DNA of 64,000 nt from Phylloscopus collybita. Taxonomy: Eukaryota > Chordata > Aves > Passeriformes > Phylloscopidae. Position numbers and translations under genes: made by a program. Positions 37,301 through 52,300 of the stretch are shown here, in pieces; position 1 is the stretch's first letter; the number at the start of each line of letters is the position of its first letter. Location: positions 9,110,001-9,174,000 of the forward strand of contig JAJNNQ010000002.1 in NCBI GenBank assembly GCA_027886175.1, in the 5' to 3' direction. The notes beneath the pieces are model-generated. The model saw nothing but the letters and a program-made list of their open reading frames with translations, made no database searches and was not told the origin of the DNA.

Positions 37301-40300
37301 CCTCCAAGCAAGTAAAATTTGCAGGGCATTCTAATTCAGTTTCAATAGATTTTTAAAGTTTGTCTTTCATTATTCTAAATGTATTCAATATGGAAACATC
37401 AAAATACAATTTTAAGTACTGACTATTCCTGTACATTTTTGTAGTCTACAGTTTGAGCAATCACATTTCCTGAGTTCTTAATCATACTTTCATCCATTAG
37501 TTATAACACAATTTGGTAAATTAGATTTAGAAAAGTATTACAACCCTTGCACAAAATACCCATTTAATTTTGCAATGATACAAGTCTAAAATAGGATCAT
37601 CTGCAAAACACTTGAGTTATCTTCCAATTTAGTAAATCACTCAAAATTTGATTCACTTGGAGTCACAGATACAGCCATTATCAAAGCCACACAATACTTT
37701 TACGAAGCATTCATTAGAACTGTATTTATAAATATGTCAATTTTCAGCTCCCCAGGTAGCAGATTGTGGGTTTTTTTGGTTGCTTTTAAAACAACATAAG
37801 AATAGTCTCCTTAGTTGCCTGGAGCCATTTTTCCTCCCTCCACACCAATCTATCAATCCATCATCTTTGTTGTATGTCTAATTTGGCCAAAATTTTGATC
37901 CTTCAACTGAAAAAGCTAAGAATGAGCACTGCTAATACACGTTCAGGTGTACAATCTACAACGCTGAACAATGGAATTGGGCAGAGTTCAATAAAGTCAA
38001 ACAAATAATATACAAAAACTTGCAGCAGATGAAGAAAGGATAGAGGATTAGATCTTATAGATCTAAATGGTTCATCAGTTGCCAATAGCAATTCTCATCT
38101 GGTAGGAAAGTAAGCAAGTCCACTTTGCCTTTGTCCTGTATTTAACACTTTCTGTGAAGTACTTTGCAAGATTTTAGGTTTGAGGAGAGAGTCTGAGTTT
38201 AAAGCAATATTGAGAACAGTAACAATACCACACCTTCACTAAACAGAGTAGTTTAGAAGCGGCAGCACTCGGCTGTTCAGAGGACAGCCACGGAGTACAC
38301 TCACCTTCCTCTCCCTAGTCCAGGGGATGAGTCCACGCTGGTCTGTTCCATCCGTCCTGTTCCCACTTCCCTCTTGGTGTAACTGGTGGTGGCACTCTGC
38401 ACCCGTGTCCTGCTTTGTCCCGGCTGCCGCGTCTGTGGACTCCTGACGCCATTGATTAAACGATCAGCAGAAAAGTTGAATATGGTAGGACTGTCTAGAA
38501 GCCCAGGTCCCCTTTCTGCACTGGGTATTGTATGTCGTATATGTGACTTGCTAGGATTCCTATAAATTCAAAAGTCATTTCAACATATACACACTATCAG
38601 AGATCTTCTGAGGCCTAAGCCTATTCACAGAATTCAGAAGAAGCAAGATCTTCAGTCCTTTATCACTTATGTCATTTATAAGAATGATCAACAGTCATTA
38701 TAACAGATCATTTGAATTATCAAAATTAACCTTTTCCCTGTCTGTTTTCAACTAGATCTTTACTATATGAATAATCCTGCTGATGACATATCATCTGTCA
38801 GAATATTTCAGCTGAATACCCTAAATCACAGAACAGACAAGCTCTCAGCTTTCAGACTGCCCATTTACATTTTGAAACACTACGTCCATTAACATCAGGA
38901 GCACCACCTGCCCTTTGGCCTCACCTTTGGCACCAGGTTCAGTTTCACAAGTATTCTCAAGTTAGCTGATGTTACTAAAATAAGCAGATGAAAACCCCAT
39001 GTGCCAGATAACGCAACAGTATTGTTAAAAAATAGATGAACTTGCCTGTTCCTGGGAGGATATTGTCTGAGTGTTGTCAGTGGAGAAGCAGCAGGCTTGA
39101 AGGTTGGAGACGTGAATCCATTGATAAATCCAGTATTTGGAAATGGTGTTACCTAAGAAAATGTATTGTATACTCATCATTATAAACAAACTTAGCATTA
39201 CTTTTCCTAACCCCACATTTTATGTCATTCTATACAAGACAGTACTCAAAAGATTGTCTCAAACAGCAATAGAGCATCTGTCTAGTGCCTTGTCGCTAAC
39301 TTACAAAATTTCTGAAAAAACCCCAAGCTTCTGCTTTTCTGAGAAGTCAGTCACTACACATACTCAACTTACGGTAATTCAAGAGGATTGAAAAACATCA
39401 AGCCAAAATTCTTGGCTGTAAGTTGAATAGCTCTCCTCCTATTTCACACCACACTACACATGACTTGGGAGTACTGAGATACTTCTTTGTCAGATCCTCT
39501 AATCTACATGGCCTGTAATTGTTTCTCTTATAATTGTATGTGAATTCCTCCCTAAAAGAACCCCAGCAACTTCTTTTTAGTTCCTCATTCTACTTCCATG
39601 TGACATCTAAATAAAGCCTAAAGAATAAGTGGATATTAGGTGGAACTCTCAGTTTTTCAGATCCTACTACGTTATTCTACATATGAAACACTGTCTTCTT
39701 TTCTGAAGAAACAACATTAGCAAAAGGTTTTCTGAGGTGGGTGCATATCAATGTCTTGTAGTAATAAGATATCTCAAAACCTGAAGCATGTTCAAAGTAA
39801 TTTCTCCAACCTCCCTAGCACACCTGGCTTTTGTGTTTAAATGTCTAAGTGAGTTTCATTTAAGAAATGTTACTGTTAGCACCAGGAAATGCTTGCTTGT
39901 CTTCTCTCCCTGAAAGTAACTACAATGCAGAACAAGAAGACTATTTCTGCCTTCTTTTAACTGGTGATAAAAAGCTGGGATTAAGACAATTTGCTATAAA
40001 GGTACATTTAAGCTTGAGAAAGGTTTCTTACGCAAGATAAATCACTAAACAATGGAAACCAAAATTTTAACCCCAAAGCTGTCATATCAAACTACTGTTA
40101 GCCTAACCTAGCATGCACAACAGCAAATGCAACCTCAGGCTTCACAAAAAGCCATTTAAAAAAAGGATTGTAACAAAGCTCCTAGAGGAACAAAGTTCCA
40201 TCAAAATAATGCTTTGAAGTGCTTTCCGGTTTAAGAGTTACAACATGAATGCTACAAAACTCCATCAAAGGTAGTAAGCAACCACTGAACCTGAAAAATG

Positions 40301-43300
40301 AGAAGACACTGAACATAGTAGAGACCCTAGCAATATTCAGCTTTTCTTTCTTTATAATGATGTGTGATCCTTCTGGAGGAAAAAGAAAACCTTTTCCCCA
40401 TTTTCCAATAATACCAAATGCAACTCCACAGAAGTCAAGTGGTTCAAATGTACTTTCTTTCCAATTTCCTTTTTTGTTTCCTGAACAGGAAAAGATCTAG
40501 TTTTTCTCAAATACTATTAAGTACATGATGGAGAATGAAGTAGTTTTAGAATCCTGAGGACATGTTGTCTTATTCAAATTCCAGAACTAAAACAGTATGC
40601 CCACACTACTGGGGTATTCAGTCTCAAATTAGAGATGAGAGAAAGTAGTGTTTAGGTTGAAGCAGAATAGATAAAAATTGCTGTATTTTCACACAAGTCT
40701 CTACATGCAAAGTGCAACCCTGTCTCATGAAAATTATTGCTGTGTCATGGTTCCTCATGGTCCCTGTTCTCCTCAAGTGATTTCTATTCAAATATAGCTC
40801 TTCCTACAAAAGAATCAAGAAACATCACGTTACAGTCATGTACATGAAATGCAGCTAACCAATGACAATACACTGCAAAACAGTGAAAAGCAAAGTGCAG
40901 ACAGTTGATTTCCTGTTTTGACTAAGAAAAGTATCAGATCTTTAAGGCTGGCAAACTCATCATGTCTTCCCCAAAGGACAGGACTAGTAAGCTTTCTCGG
41001 ATACAAAAAGTTACAGGATAACATAAGGTAGATACACAGTACAAGAATCTAGGTCTTCTATATCATTCCCATCCAGCTCCTTCAGTTATCCCAGAGCAAG
41101 ACTGCTATAGACAGTCTTTGTTTATCTACAGATTGACATGCATTGCTGCTTAACAAGACAGCCTTCTCCTGGAATAACACTGCTCTCTGTGTTACCTTGT
41201 CTCCTCCGCATTCTTTATCCCCCCCCCCCCAAGAAAGCCTCCCCCTGCAAGGGCTCTGGTTCCCTTCCCTGTGTGTGAAGTGTTTAGCACACCAACTTTT
41301 TAATTAGCTGTGGTTCAGTACAGAGGATGTTAGCTCAACTTTGTTCAAGGACACTTTAATCCTCTGCCAAAAAAAACATCTAAAGAACTTCTAATTTTGA
41401 GCATTGCTGCCCTCACTTCTTTGAGCCACAAGTAAAGAGGTATCTCCAGAGGGGAGAAAGAGGCTCCAGATACAAAACCTGAGCCTCCCAAGTCATTACA
41501 GGAAACTCCATGTATTTATAGGGTAAAAAAGGCCAACTAAAAGGGGCCAAGGTAATTCTGATGAGACTGTCACAATGCAGAAGATGGAAGCAGCATTACA
41601 GGATACAGTAGATGTCTCATTGGAGTCTTTAAGGATTTACTGCTACCACTTGAGCTTCAAGCCTTACCAACAGCCCCTTTTAAAAAACCATTTAAAAAGC
41701 AATTTAAAAATTATTTTTGTAATTAGCAAAAGCAGTTTTACTTTTCATTGTCAAGAGATGTTACTATTGCACAGAAAATATTTTGCTTTAAGAACATGCC
41801 AAATAGGGCAATTCAGCATGTTAACCTACAATGCAACTTCCTATCAGAAGACCAAGGTAACTTGGTATCTTGACATGTCTCTACTAAAGAACTGCCTCAA
41901 CTAAAAGGTTTAAGAAGAGAATCACACTCCAGTCTGAGACCAGACACAATTTTCAAATAATCCATCTTGTACACCACGGCCAGGATTTTGAAGGACTGTT
42001 TTTCAAGAAGAACCAGAATCTTTAACGCCCCTCTTCAGGATAGGTATGTTTCCTACATCTCAGTAAGAAAACAGTATTAGCTTTGAAAAGAACACAACCA
42101 TTTCAGAATCAAGAGACTTACCAATGAAGGGTCAAGGTAGCTGTGTGTGGCTGACCAGGTCTGTGGGCCAATTAAGCTGTACAGTGGGAAGTGCTGCTGG
42201 GGACTGTATACTGGAGGTATGTAAAAGGATGTTGTGTAACGCTGCTGCGTGTAGAGGTTCATATCCAGAGGTCTATATCCATTCTTTGGCAAAAATGTGT
42301 TTATAGCTATTGCCTTTGCTTTTATCCTTGCCTGCAAAGGAGAGTAAATTATTTATTACAGCAGCCTTTCAAATTAAATCAAGATGGTTCAGACTAGCAG
42401 CTCTCAAACTTTTACTGGACAATTATCAGTTACTGCTTTGTCCTCCAAAGACAGCAGAAACAGCTGAATGCTTCCCTGCTGCCTGATGCTGGGCTGGATA
42501 TACCACTGCCAGAGATGAGGAAAAGGAGAAGTCAAGTGGTATGTGCTACATTTCTAAACCCACCTCCAGGTCAAATGGCTGCTGAGACTGGGCTGCCTAA
42601 CTTAATACTAGAAATCACAGTAACACCACAAACCCCAGAACATACACACACACCCCATCCCTAACATCACAAACCTCTATTTACCTTAATTGGTTTTCCT
42701 TGGAAAGTCTTCACTTCCTCTCTAAGGTATCTGTAAGCCTTTAAAAAAAGAGAAATCATTAGATCTGTCAAATGTAATTTAAATAAAGGAAACTTAAGTT
42801 TTGACAGGCTAAGCCTAACAATAATTCTTGGAGTGTCTGCTAATGTTACAGTATAGCAAACTCTCATATATCATCTGCATTTAGCAACATTTAACTTATC
42901 ATTAAGTGGTTCAGTAGCATTAAAACAAGACTCTAATAGTTATGACTGAAGCATTTCAATGTGTCAGCCAAAACACCAACACCTTCACTACAAAAAAAAT
43001 CATCGCTTTAGCCAAGAAACCAGGATATGTGAACAAGATAAAAAAACTCTGAAGTGTTATGTTTAATAGTTACTGAAAAACTAGATACTACCTAATGGGA
43101 AACATTACTAGTTTTGCTGTTTGGAGTATTTTTCTTTTTAAGTTGTTACACATTTGTAATACAGATTACAATGTCAGTTCACCCTCATACCATCCTTATT
43201 TACTTTTACATTCTAATATGCTTCAACAAACAGTGTTACCTGCTGTGCATCAGCTTCCGATTCAAATGTGATGAACCAATTGTCATTATAGGCAAACTCA

Positions 43301-46300
43301 CAGTTGATGAACTTAGGCAAATTGTCTCCTTTGAAAAGTGCTTCAACCTCCTGGGGAAAGGGGTTTGGTAAGGAGGTGAGGGGGGAAGGACAGAGAGAAG
43401 AAAACACCAATATAAAATGAAAAGCTCTGACACTCTGAGAAAGAAAGACAGAAAGCACAGTTGGGCTTACAAAATATAACAGAGTAGTTCAGAACACCTG
43501 CAGTAGTGTCAGCTCTCTCTGATCTCCCCACTGGAAGGAATTCAAACTAGCACTGTCTAAGGCCACACTGCAAGAGAGGTTTAGCTAGGAGCTATTTAGG
43601 CCACAAAAGACATTTAAACTTGGCATCAAGTGCAGAGAGATGTCTATTTCTCCCCTGTCCCCAAAACCAAGGACCCACATGAAAACCCGTGCATATGGCA
43701 TGGGACAGGAAAATCCTGCCCTTTCAGCAGAAACCTGCAGGTAAGCTTTAACTCCTATGTCCACAGATCCATGTATTTGAAATAGGGCTTACGTTACCTC
43801 AAACATAACTGGCTAGCTTCTACAGAAAAAAACAGACCCTAGATTTCTTATTTAGTTCATTTGCATATTTTTTTGTTTTGTCACAGATTTCAGGTGAGCA
43901 GCATCAAAAGGCAACACAACTTGGGAGGCCTTACAGCATCCTGGAATTTTGCTGCTTAAATAAAGCCTGACTCTGTTGTGCCGGAAAACATAGGCTATTA
44001 AATTTAGTTAGTTAAGTCTAGATTTTTCCAGTCCAACAAATCTAAACATGATATATAAAACATCTCACTGGAGACCAACTCTTCTGAAAATAAAGACTCC
44101 TCAGAACTTTGCTGCTGTCAAACATTTAAGAGTGTACTAATATATCCAGTCTGACAAACTGAAGACAGAAAAAAAAAAAAAAAAAAATCTACAATACTAA
44201 AAGTTGGGTAATCTTTAAAAGATTACATTTCATTTAGAAAGCTAGGAGTAGCCACTATTTTTAAGCTATGTTCACAGCATATATCCAACTTCTTCTCTCC
44301 AATTCCTTTTAGCATTTTGTTTCATGTTCCTGTTTATTGAGGCCGCTTACTTTTTTGTTATCAGTTTCTAAACTGCAGCACTTCTGATTTTTGTATGATG
44401 GTTATTAAGAGGAGCAACTCTTTCAGAATCTTTAGTCTTCCTTGTAAAATTAAATAGAAGAGAATCTAAAATATATACCCATCATCAAAAATCTGCACCT
44501 TCAGCTCCTTTTCGAAAATTCAAGATGGTTTAATCATGGCACCATAGTCCCTGCTTCATCAGAGTGGCATTAAGTATCTTCCAAAGAAGGAAGTTCTCCA
44601 GTCTTGTACTCATTCCACAAGACAGTGGAGACCCTTAGTGACTTATTGACACCTCTCACCTCAGCATTAGGGAAACGTTTACAAAGCTTTAACTACTTTA
44701 CTTGAACAAGCTTCAAGGTTCAACAGTGGCATTTTCTAGTCTAAGCCTTATCCCTCTTTCATCTTTGTCTATTTATCCAAGGATCTGCGCACCAAGTGCA
44801 TATAGGTAAGACAAAGTCCAAGAAAACGATGTGTCTCTACCAAAGACAGCACTATCAGTTTCTCAGCCCTCTGCAGAACTACAGGTTCTACCACAGTCTT
44901 CCTGTGAGCAACATGCTTCTATAAAAAATATTTCTTAACCAAACAGACACAATAAACTAAGTTTAAGGAGTGCTGTTAGAAACTAAAAGTGTAGTAAAAA
45001 AATGTGATGTGTTTATTGAAATCTAGAAGAAATCTAACTTCCATGTCCTAAGGGAAAAGTATTCTTCAATGAACAAGGAGAAACTTACTTCAATGGGAGT
45101 AGATTCAGGTACTTCACGTAAAATCACAATACAGCGATTCTGATTTGGCCGAACTTTTTCCCCCTTTTCATCCACTTGAACTAAAGGCAACGCTAAGAGA
45201 GAAAAGACAAGAATGCATTTTAGCTGTCAGCAAACCTAGTAGCTTTGCACTCCAAAAGATGCTGTGAACACAGGCTTACAATGCAGAGCCTCAAATATTT
45301 TTTGAACATTAAGAAACAAGCAGACAATGTTTCTTCTGTTCATTATTCACATGCCTGAAGAACCCCTTCTAGTTTTTTACAAAACTTGTAGCTCTGGCCA
45401 AATTCAATTTGAGCTGAGCTTTTCCATTTATAACTCCACCCCTGTGCAGCCTGGCAATGCCCTTGTAGTGTTCACTAGGTATTCATCCACTTTTCCATCT
45501 CTGGCATGCCTCCCTCTTGTTTTGAGCAGACTCAGAAGCACAGCGTTAAGCCAAGAGGGTCTCTTGATTCACCTACTCCTCTTACCTTTACAGGGGATGA
45601 AATGTTTTTGTGCTTCCAGGAGAGAACTCCCAGCACTAGTATAGTTAGTGCCTTTATCCTCCCTGGAAACTTCCCACAGAATCCCTCCCAACTGTGCTCT
45701 GAGCAAGCTGAAGTTTGCTTTCGCAAAATCTAAAACCTTAGAAACACTCAGTGTGCTCAGCACGACTCCAAACGTCACAGCTCTGGGATTGCTGCAGCCA
45801 AGGCTTCACTGACTGAGATATTACAAAGCAGGTTTTCTTAGTTTCTGAGTAGTGAGTCCAGCAGTGCCTCATTCCTGGTCGGCACATCTAACACTTGTAT
45901 GGGGAAACTGTCCTCTGCACATTCCAGAAACTTGATGGATGACATGAGCTGCTTACTCTTCTTCCAACAAATACCTAAGCCATTGAAATCTACTATAAGA
46001 ACTAGGTTTGGCTGACCCAAAGCTCGCTTAAGTGACACAAATATTGCTCTGTTGGCCTTACTGTCTTGATTTAAGGTCAGTAGCAGATGCCAACTGTAAG
46101 ATCCCCCTCAGAAACAACCCCCAGGGTCTTGGCCCACAGGTACTCCACAGAACCTCCATGACTGATGCAGTTGATTTCTATACACTCAAGGTTCTCCTTA
46201 ATAGAGTGAGACTCCTTCATGCCTTTTTCACCACCTGTCTTTACAGAACAGTCTAGAGATATCTGCCATGATCCTCCAGTCATGTGAGTTGTCCCACCCC

Positions 46301-49300
46301 ACATCCCACAGTTTAAAATTATTAATTCCTATTTGCACAGATCATTATTCACTAGCTGGAATGCAGAATAGCTTTGATAAAACTAGAGTCCTATAAGTGT
46401 GATGGTCTAAGCTGCTTGAGCTACTTAATGCTGTACAGAAAAATAATGGCATTTTACTGCAATACAAGAAGAAAGAAGAGATGAAAAATTCAGATTAATA
46501 GTTCTGCACCAATACCAAAATGCTTTCTAGAACTGAGGAACTTTTACTTACATCTCAGCACTTCAACAATCAAATCCATATCAGTACTGAGTTTCTTGAC
46601 ATGATCAAGGTTTGCTACTGTCATTATTGGCACATACTGATCACTGTCCATCTGTGATATAAGGTACATGTCACTGGCAAGATTTTCTCTGTTGGGAGAA
46701 AAAAATAAAAATAGGGAAACGTCAAAGATTAACCTTATCCAATAAACTTGAGACAAAAATTCATCACATAGTAGAAAGCAGATTCCTTCGCATTTTTTCT
46801 AATTAATGAAACTCACTGGCTTAAACAAAGCTTGCTAAATGGCTTAAGTTACTCAGTTTTAATTATGACCAGTAAAGATCACAAAAATTCACCTTATCTG
46901 TAATTGCTTTCAACTACTCTCATTTCAAACCCATATATTTGCTAGTTTATCCATTAGGCACAGAGGTTTCAGGTAAGCTTTAAGAGGTACATCTATACAA
47001 CACTCTGAAATTTGTGTGTTACTTTTTCCCAATTCTCATCCCTTCCACTCAGTTTTAAGTAAAAAAGAAATGTATTAACATATATCCCAAGTTGTTAGTC
47101 ATCCTCCAGTTTGGTACATTTAGGTAAATACATACCTAGATAAACAGAATTCCAGTGTCTTTTTCAGTAATTCTCGTAAATCTTCCTGACCTTCTGGCTG
47201 CAACTGTTCATTTCCACCTAACAGGTAAAATAGTTCAGATTAAAAAGCAGCTCTGCTGTATTATACAATATCTATTTTAAACAAGCCATCATGTCTATTA
47301 CTGACTACATAATTAGTAACAAATTTTCAAATTCAATCGATGTTCATAATGTATTAGTTACCAACCACCAAAATTGCATGGCAACACCTTTTATTTAAGA
47401 CAGAAAAGAGAAACCAAGTCTGACTTCAGTTGTTAGCCTCTGTTCTCCAAATACATAAAAATCTGGGCACTTTTGGAAGAACAGCTACAAGCACATGTCA
47501 AAGTAAATACTGAAGTGATTTGGCTTTTAGATCTGTGTTCCATTCTCAGGAAAGTAACTGATTTCTAGCTGCCAAACCCCTGATTAATGCAATGCAAGGG
47601 AACAATGCAATGGAGGCACTCCATACTTGTGGTCTCACTCTAAATTACCAACACATCAATTCAGAGAAGGTTTTCAAAAATATAGTTATGGAATATCAGC
47701 AGATATCCCAACTACTAACAACAGGTATGTAATCAATTTACAATCTTTTGGTTAAGAAGGTGAAATTGATTTCTTTCTTATATATATAAGTTTAAAAATT
47801 ATTACATGGAAAGCATGAACTTCATGTTCCTTTTAGTTTAGACACAACATACCTATGTCAGTAGAGGGTAAATTCATTGGGTCAGTGGGAGAAGTGTTTA
47901 AAGATCAGAAGTTTTGTGTGGCCTTTAGACATTTATAAAACTTCTAGTAGCACATTGTTAATGTAAATATATATGTATGTAAATGTAAATTAGCTTTCTA
48001 GAAGTATTTCACACCAACTATTGTCCTCTACACCCCTCCCTTCACTAACTTTCATCCTTTTATTCAGCTCTCCTTAGCCTTTCTTCTTCCTAAAGTAACT
48101 TATTTTCTCCCACCATGCTGTCCTTTACATGTTCTACTCTGATGAAGAGGACGCCAGCACCTGAGAAATACACGTATCACATTCTAACCACTATCTCCTT
48201 TCCCTGTTTCCTCTTTCTTTCTTGTCTAAAAACTACCAAGGACCAAAATTATATGCATTTTAAAAAATAATTACTAAAATATATAAAAGCAGATTTTAGA
48301 CATGGGACCATGTGTCCCTATTCATCAAGCGGAACAGATATTGGACTTTTGTTAAAAGTTAACTATTTTGGGCACATAAAGGACACACTGACAAGTTCCA
48401 CCATTAATCTGAAGAAGACTGTTCCCTTCTACAGTGTGAGTCACTGTTAATATAATTTTCTGTTTGCCAGCTATTTATTATTTAATATTGCCCAATAGTA
48501 CCCTTAAGTAGAAGAGTCAATGAGAACTTTCAGTTTTTAAATATAAGCAAAGATGATGCCACAACTACGTCTGATTTCAGCTGCCTCGATTTCCAGCTAT
48601 TATGGATGCTATACTCGTAATTTTAGATACAAAATCAGCTACGCACAATGAACAGACCTGTCTTGAATCTCAAGAAACACCCAGCACATTTTCCTCTCCT
48701 TCCCATCCCTCAGTTCACATAGTAATCCTACATACATCTTGCAGACCTTCTGTCCCATTCAATGAAATATAAGCATGGTGAATCTCTAGGCTAGTTTCCA
48801 GAAGCTTCTTAAAACATACCATCTGGTATAGACTACAGCTACTAACAGTTGCACTGAACAGAAATCCTGGAAGTTCATTAAATAAGAATGTGAAAAAGTT
48901 AATACTAAAATGTTGTTTATTTTAGCATTTCAAGTATAAAACGGGTCTTTCCCCACGTGAACATTAGTACTTGAGTCACAAGCTGTATGTGAATCTCACC
49001 CGAGTACCTGACCCAACCAGAAACACGCACTTGTTTGATTCTATGCAGCACTTTGTAAGATTTAAACCAGGAGGAGACTGGTCTCTAAACATGTCTAAGT
49101 TTAACTGCAAAAGATACAGGAACTCCTAGGGTCTGACAAAAGAATGTAAAAATTGAACAAGAAAACTGGTATGGTTCAGGTGGCTTTTTGCGTTTTTCAG
49201 ATGCTCGCTCTTCAACTCAAAACACGTGTTTAGTTTGTTTTTAAACAACGTCCAAGCACATCTCAGCTCTCTCGTACCTGTCTGGGTGGTTTCATGCATA

Positions 49301-52300
49301 GACTCATACTCGGAGTGATCGAGAGCCAAAGGGTTCATATCCGTCTGCTCTGAGCCCGGAGCAGCTGGGGACGGCTCCGGCAGCTCTGTCAGCACCGCAT
49401 TCTGATGCTTTTTGTCGCCATCGCCGTTGGCATCCAGTCCTGCAGCACACACCGCAAACACACTCAAAAAGCCTTCTTTCTAATCACAGTAACACCATAG
49501 TTCAAACTACATCTGAATTAAAAGTGCTTACATACTAGCGTTAAATTTTGTAACAGAAAATTTAAACTGATGTAGTGCTGCACTGAATTTTACCTCTGCT
49601 TGAGCAGCAGCCAGAAACTCTTATTCATACCTTCTTTACAAGAATCTGGAGGCTGGTCAGGTATTTCTTCCCACGTTTTGCTCACACTACCATCAGTGGC
49701 ACCACTTGCTTCCAAGTGTAACATATGATTTCCCCACACCTTTGCATTGGGGTTTAACTCAGAAACCTTGGTTGACTCCTGCAAAAAGAAATTGATTATG
49801 TATTTTAGGGATGCACAGCAGGCATCTGGTGCACAGATACATTCAGTTTCAAATAACAGTGTCAGACATACAACTCAAGATTTTACTGTCATTTTTTCAC
49901 ATCTGAATATATTAACTGAATTCCCATCATCATCTCAGGTACAAACACACCTGAGTTGTGCACAGTATTCATTTCCCTGATTAAGAACCACCAGAAAAGG
50001 CTATCCAAGCAGAGCAAATGACAACAAACATTTCATTCTTTGCCTTTGACAGACTAACTCAGCCTGTACTTTACCTAGACTTCAGTCAGTTCTCTAATAC
50101 ACATGTCCACTTGATGTTGATTATACTGCTATTGTATCTGTTTCTTCAAAATAATACTAAAATAAAATCAAGAAAATACAAAAGTACAGGGTTTTTTCTG
50201 AAATTATATAAACACCAACAGTTTTAATGAAACACTATGGAAAATTGAAAGCAATAAGATGTGCATGACAACTTCTGTTATTACTTTCAGAGGAGGAACA
50301 GAGTATTAGGACAGAAAGGATGAATAACCAGATCCAGTGAAATCATCTCAAGATAATCTTTTTTAACCCAGATTGGAAATGGACACATTAAATGATTACA
50401 TATGGTTATATACAACCATCATATAAATGGTTACATCTGTGCTCTAGAGGGACTGCTCTCTGCAATGCAAACATCTACTATAATACTTTTTTAGAGTAAC
50501 GTGAGACTTGTTCTGCTAATGTTTGACCAAAATGCATTGAATTATTCCAAACCAAGAATACATGTCAAGTGTTTTAATATAATTACACTGGAAAGAATAT
50601 TGCTCATAAGACATACTAAAAAAGCTTATTCAAATTTGCTTTCTAAAAATTTACAGATGCTAGGAACATTACAGTGTCTAAAGACTCCAAAACCCCACAA
50701 AGCTTTAAATCTTCTTAAACACACGTATTCAAATACTTATTATCATAGTGCATAGAAAATATATCCAGAAAATAAAAACAACTTTAAAAATTTTACTTAA
50801 ACACATCTCTTGAACGACAGAGAAGACTTACAAAAATCGGAAGTGTTTGACATAACTACTTGCATACTAAGGATTCAAAGATGACAGCAAGATCCATCAG
50901 TTTCCATTTTTAATATAAGAAGTTCCCCCAGGAGACAGCAAACAGCCTGGAGCACAAACCACTGCCCACACTGCAAGGTCAGAGCAGCTGTTCCAACACA
51001 GCCGGTGAGGGGAACAATTCCAGGGAAGCTCAGCAGGGAAGGAAAAGGAGCAGCAGCTGCTACAGGTTGCCTTCTGCAGAGTGGGTAAGGCTGGAGGGGA
51101 CCCCTGGAGGTCATCCAGTCCAACCTCCCTGCCTGAGTAGGGTCCACAGAGCACCTCAGGATTGTGTCTGGACAGCCTCACTTGTTTCTTAGCCCAGCTA
51201 GCCGAGATCCAGCCTAGCTCTTTCCTCTCACTTCTGCAGCCACTCCTCTCTACAGCACTACTCACCTCCAGAAATAAGGTTTCCTAATTGCTACCAAACA
51301 AGAACTTCAGGAAATCCCCAAACATTTCTTCCTATAGAAAGTTAAAGAGCAATAAGAATGGTTTGCAGCAAGCTTCCTTTCTGCACACTATTTATCTTAA
51401 GTTCAACAGGAACTGAGAATCTGCAATGAAGTTACTTTGCCAATGACTGAATGCTCACACAAAGTAAACAGAATGAAAAAAAAAAAATCAATATTCAGCA
51501 ATTTTTTTAACTTCTGCATTTTGTACAGCATTCGGTTTTCCAAAGAAAAGGGAGTCATCAGGTTCAGCACAAAATAACATCTATTTAACTAATGAAACCA
51601 CAGTTTGACTTGGCTTAGTCAAACTTCCAGCTTTAAGCTTTAAGAGCAAATCACTTCTGCAGAATACTTACAAGTTCGTCTTTATTGTGCCATCCCCACG
51701 TACCAGCATATTCTGGTGCGAGCAGCTGATATGGGTATGTTTCCACTGCATATGAAGCACTTGTTAAATTTTCAGGTTCATTCTGGATGTTTTCATTAAC
51801 CATACACAGTCTGTCATTCTTCGTGGTATCATTAGAAGCTGTATTATTCCATAAAAAGCCTACCAGATATTCACCATTACCAGAAGGAACCGTGTCAGAA
51901 AGCAGCTGATTTGTCCAATCGCCATTGCCAGTCTGAAGATTGACAAAATGTGACCACATTTCAACGTGGGCATTTTGTCTTTCCAGGTCATAGGAGTGCT
52001 TCTGGTCACTTGATCCATCTTCCATGAGACCTAACACGCACTGCTCTCTGCCTTGCTGAAATCCTGCTGCACCAGGAGCGGCACTGGGTATTTCATACGA
52101 AGGAGTAGCAGCATATTTGTCTACCTGCTTCGGGTCAACACAAACTCCAAGCTCTTTGTTTGAGAAAATCTTGTGATCTGGCTGAATCTGTTCCCAGCTT
52201 GTGGTCAAGTCATTCATCTGAGTATTTAATATGTAACTGGTGTTTTTCAGTTCAGTACTCTCAGCTTGCAACTGCTTCAAATTCCCCACAGAAAAAGGTT

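Noticed and set aside
42685..42730. Alternative acceptor for LARP4B exon 8 at the CAG just before ATACC
   Set aside because: Using it gives 46 bases and breaks the phase with exon 7. The upstream AAG acceptor gives 54 bases and restores the conserved AY residues.
51651..51680. KDEL at the end of the giant exon as an ER-retention signal, with the read-through VSILQK tail as the true C-terminus
   Set aside because: The six codons after KDEL begin with a canonical GTAAGT donor and are almost certainly intron. There is no signal peptide, and the N-terminus is a cytosolic lipid-anchor type.
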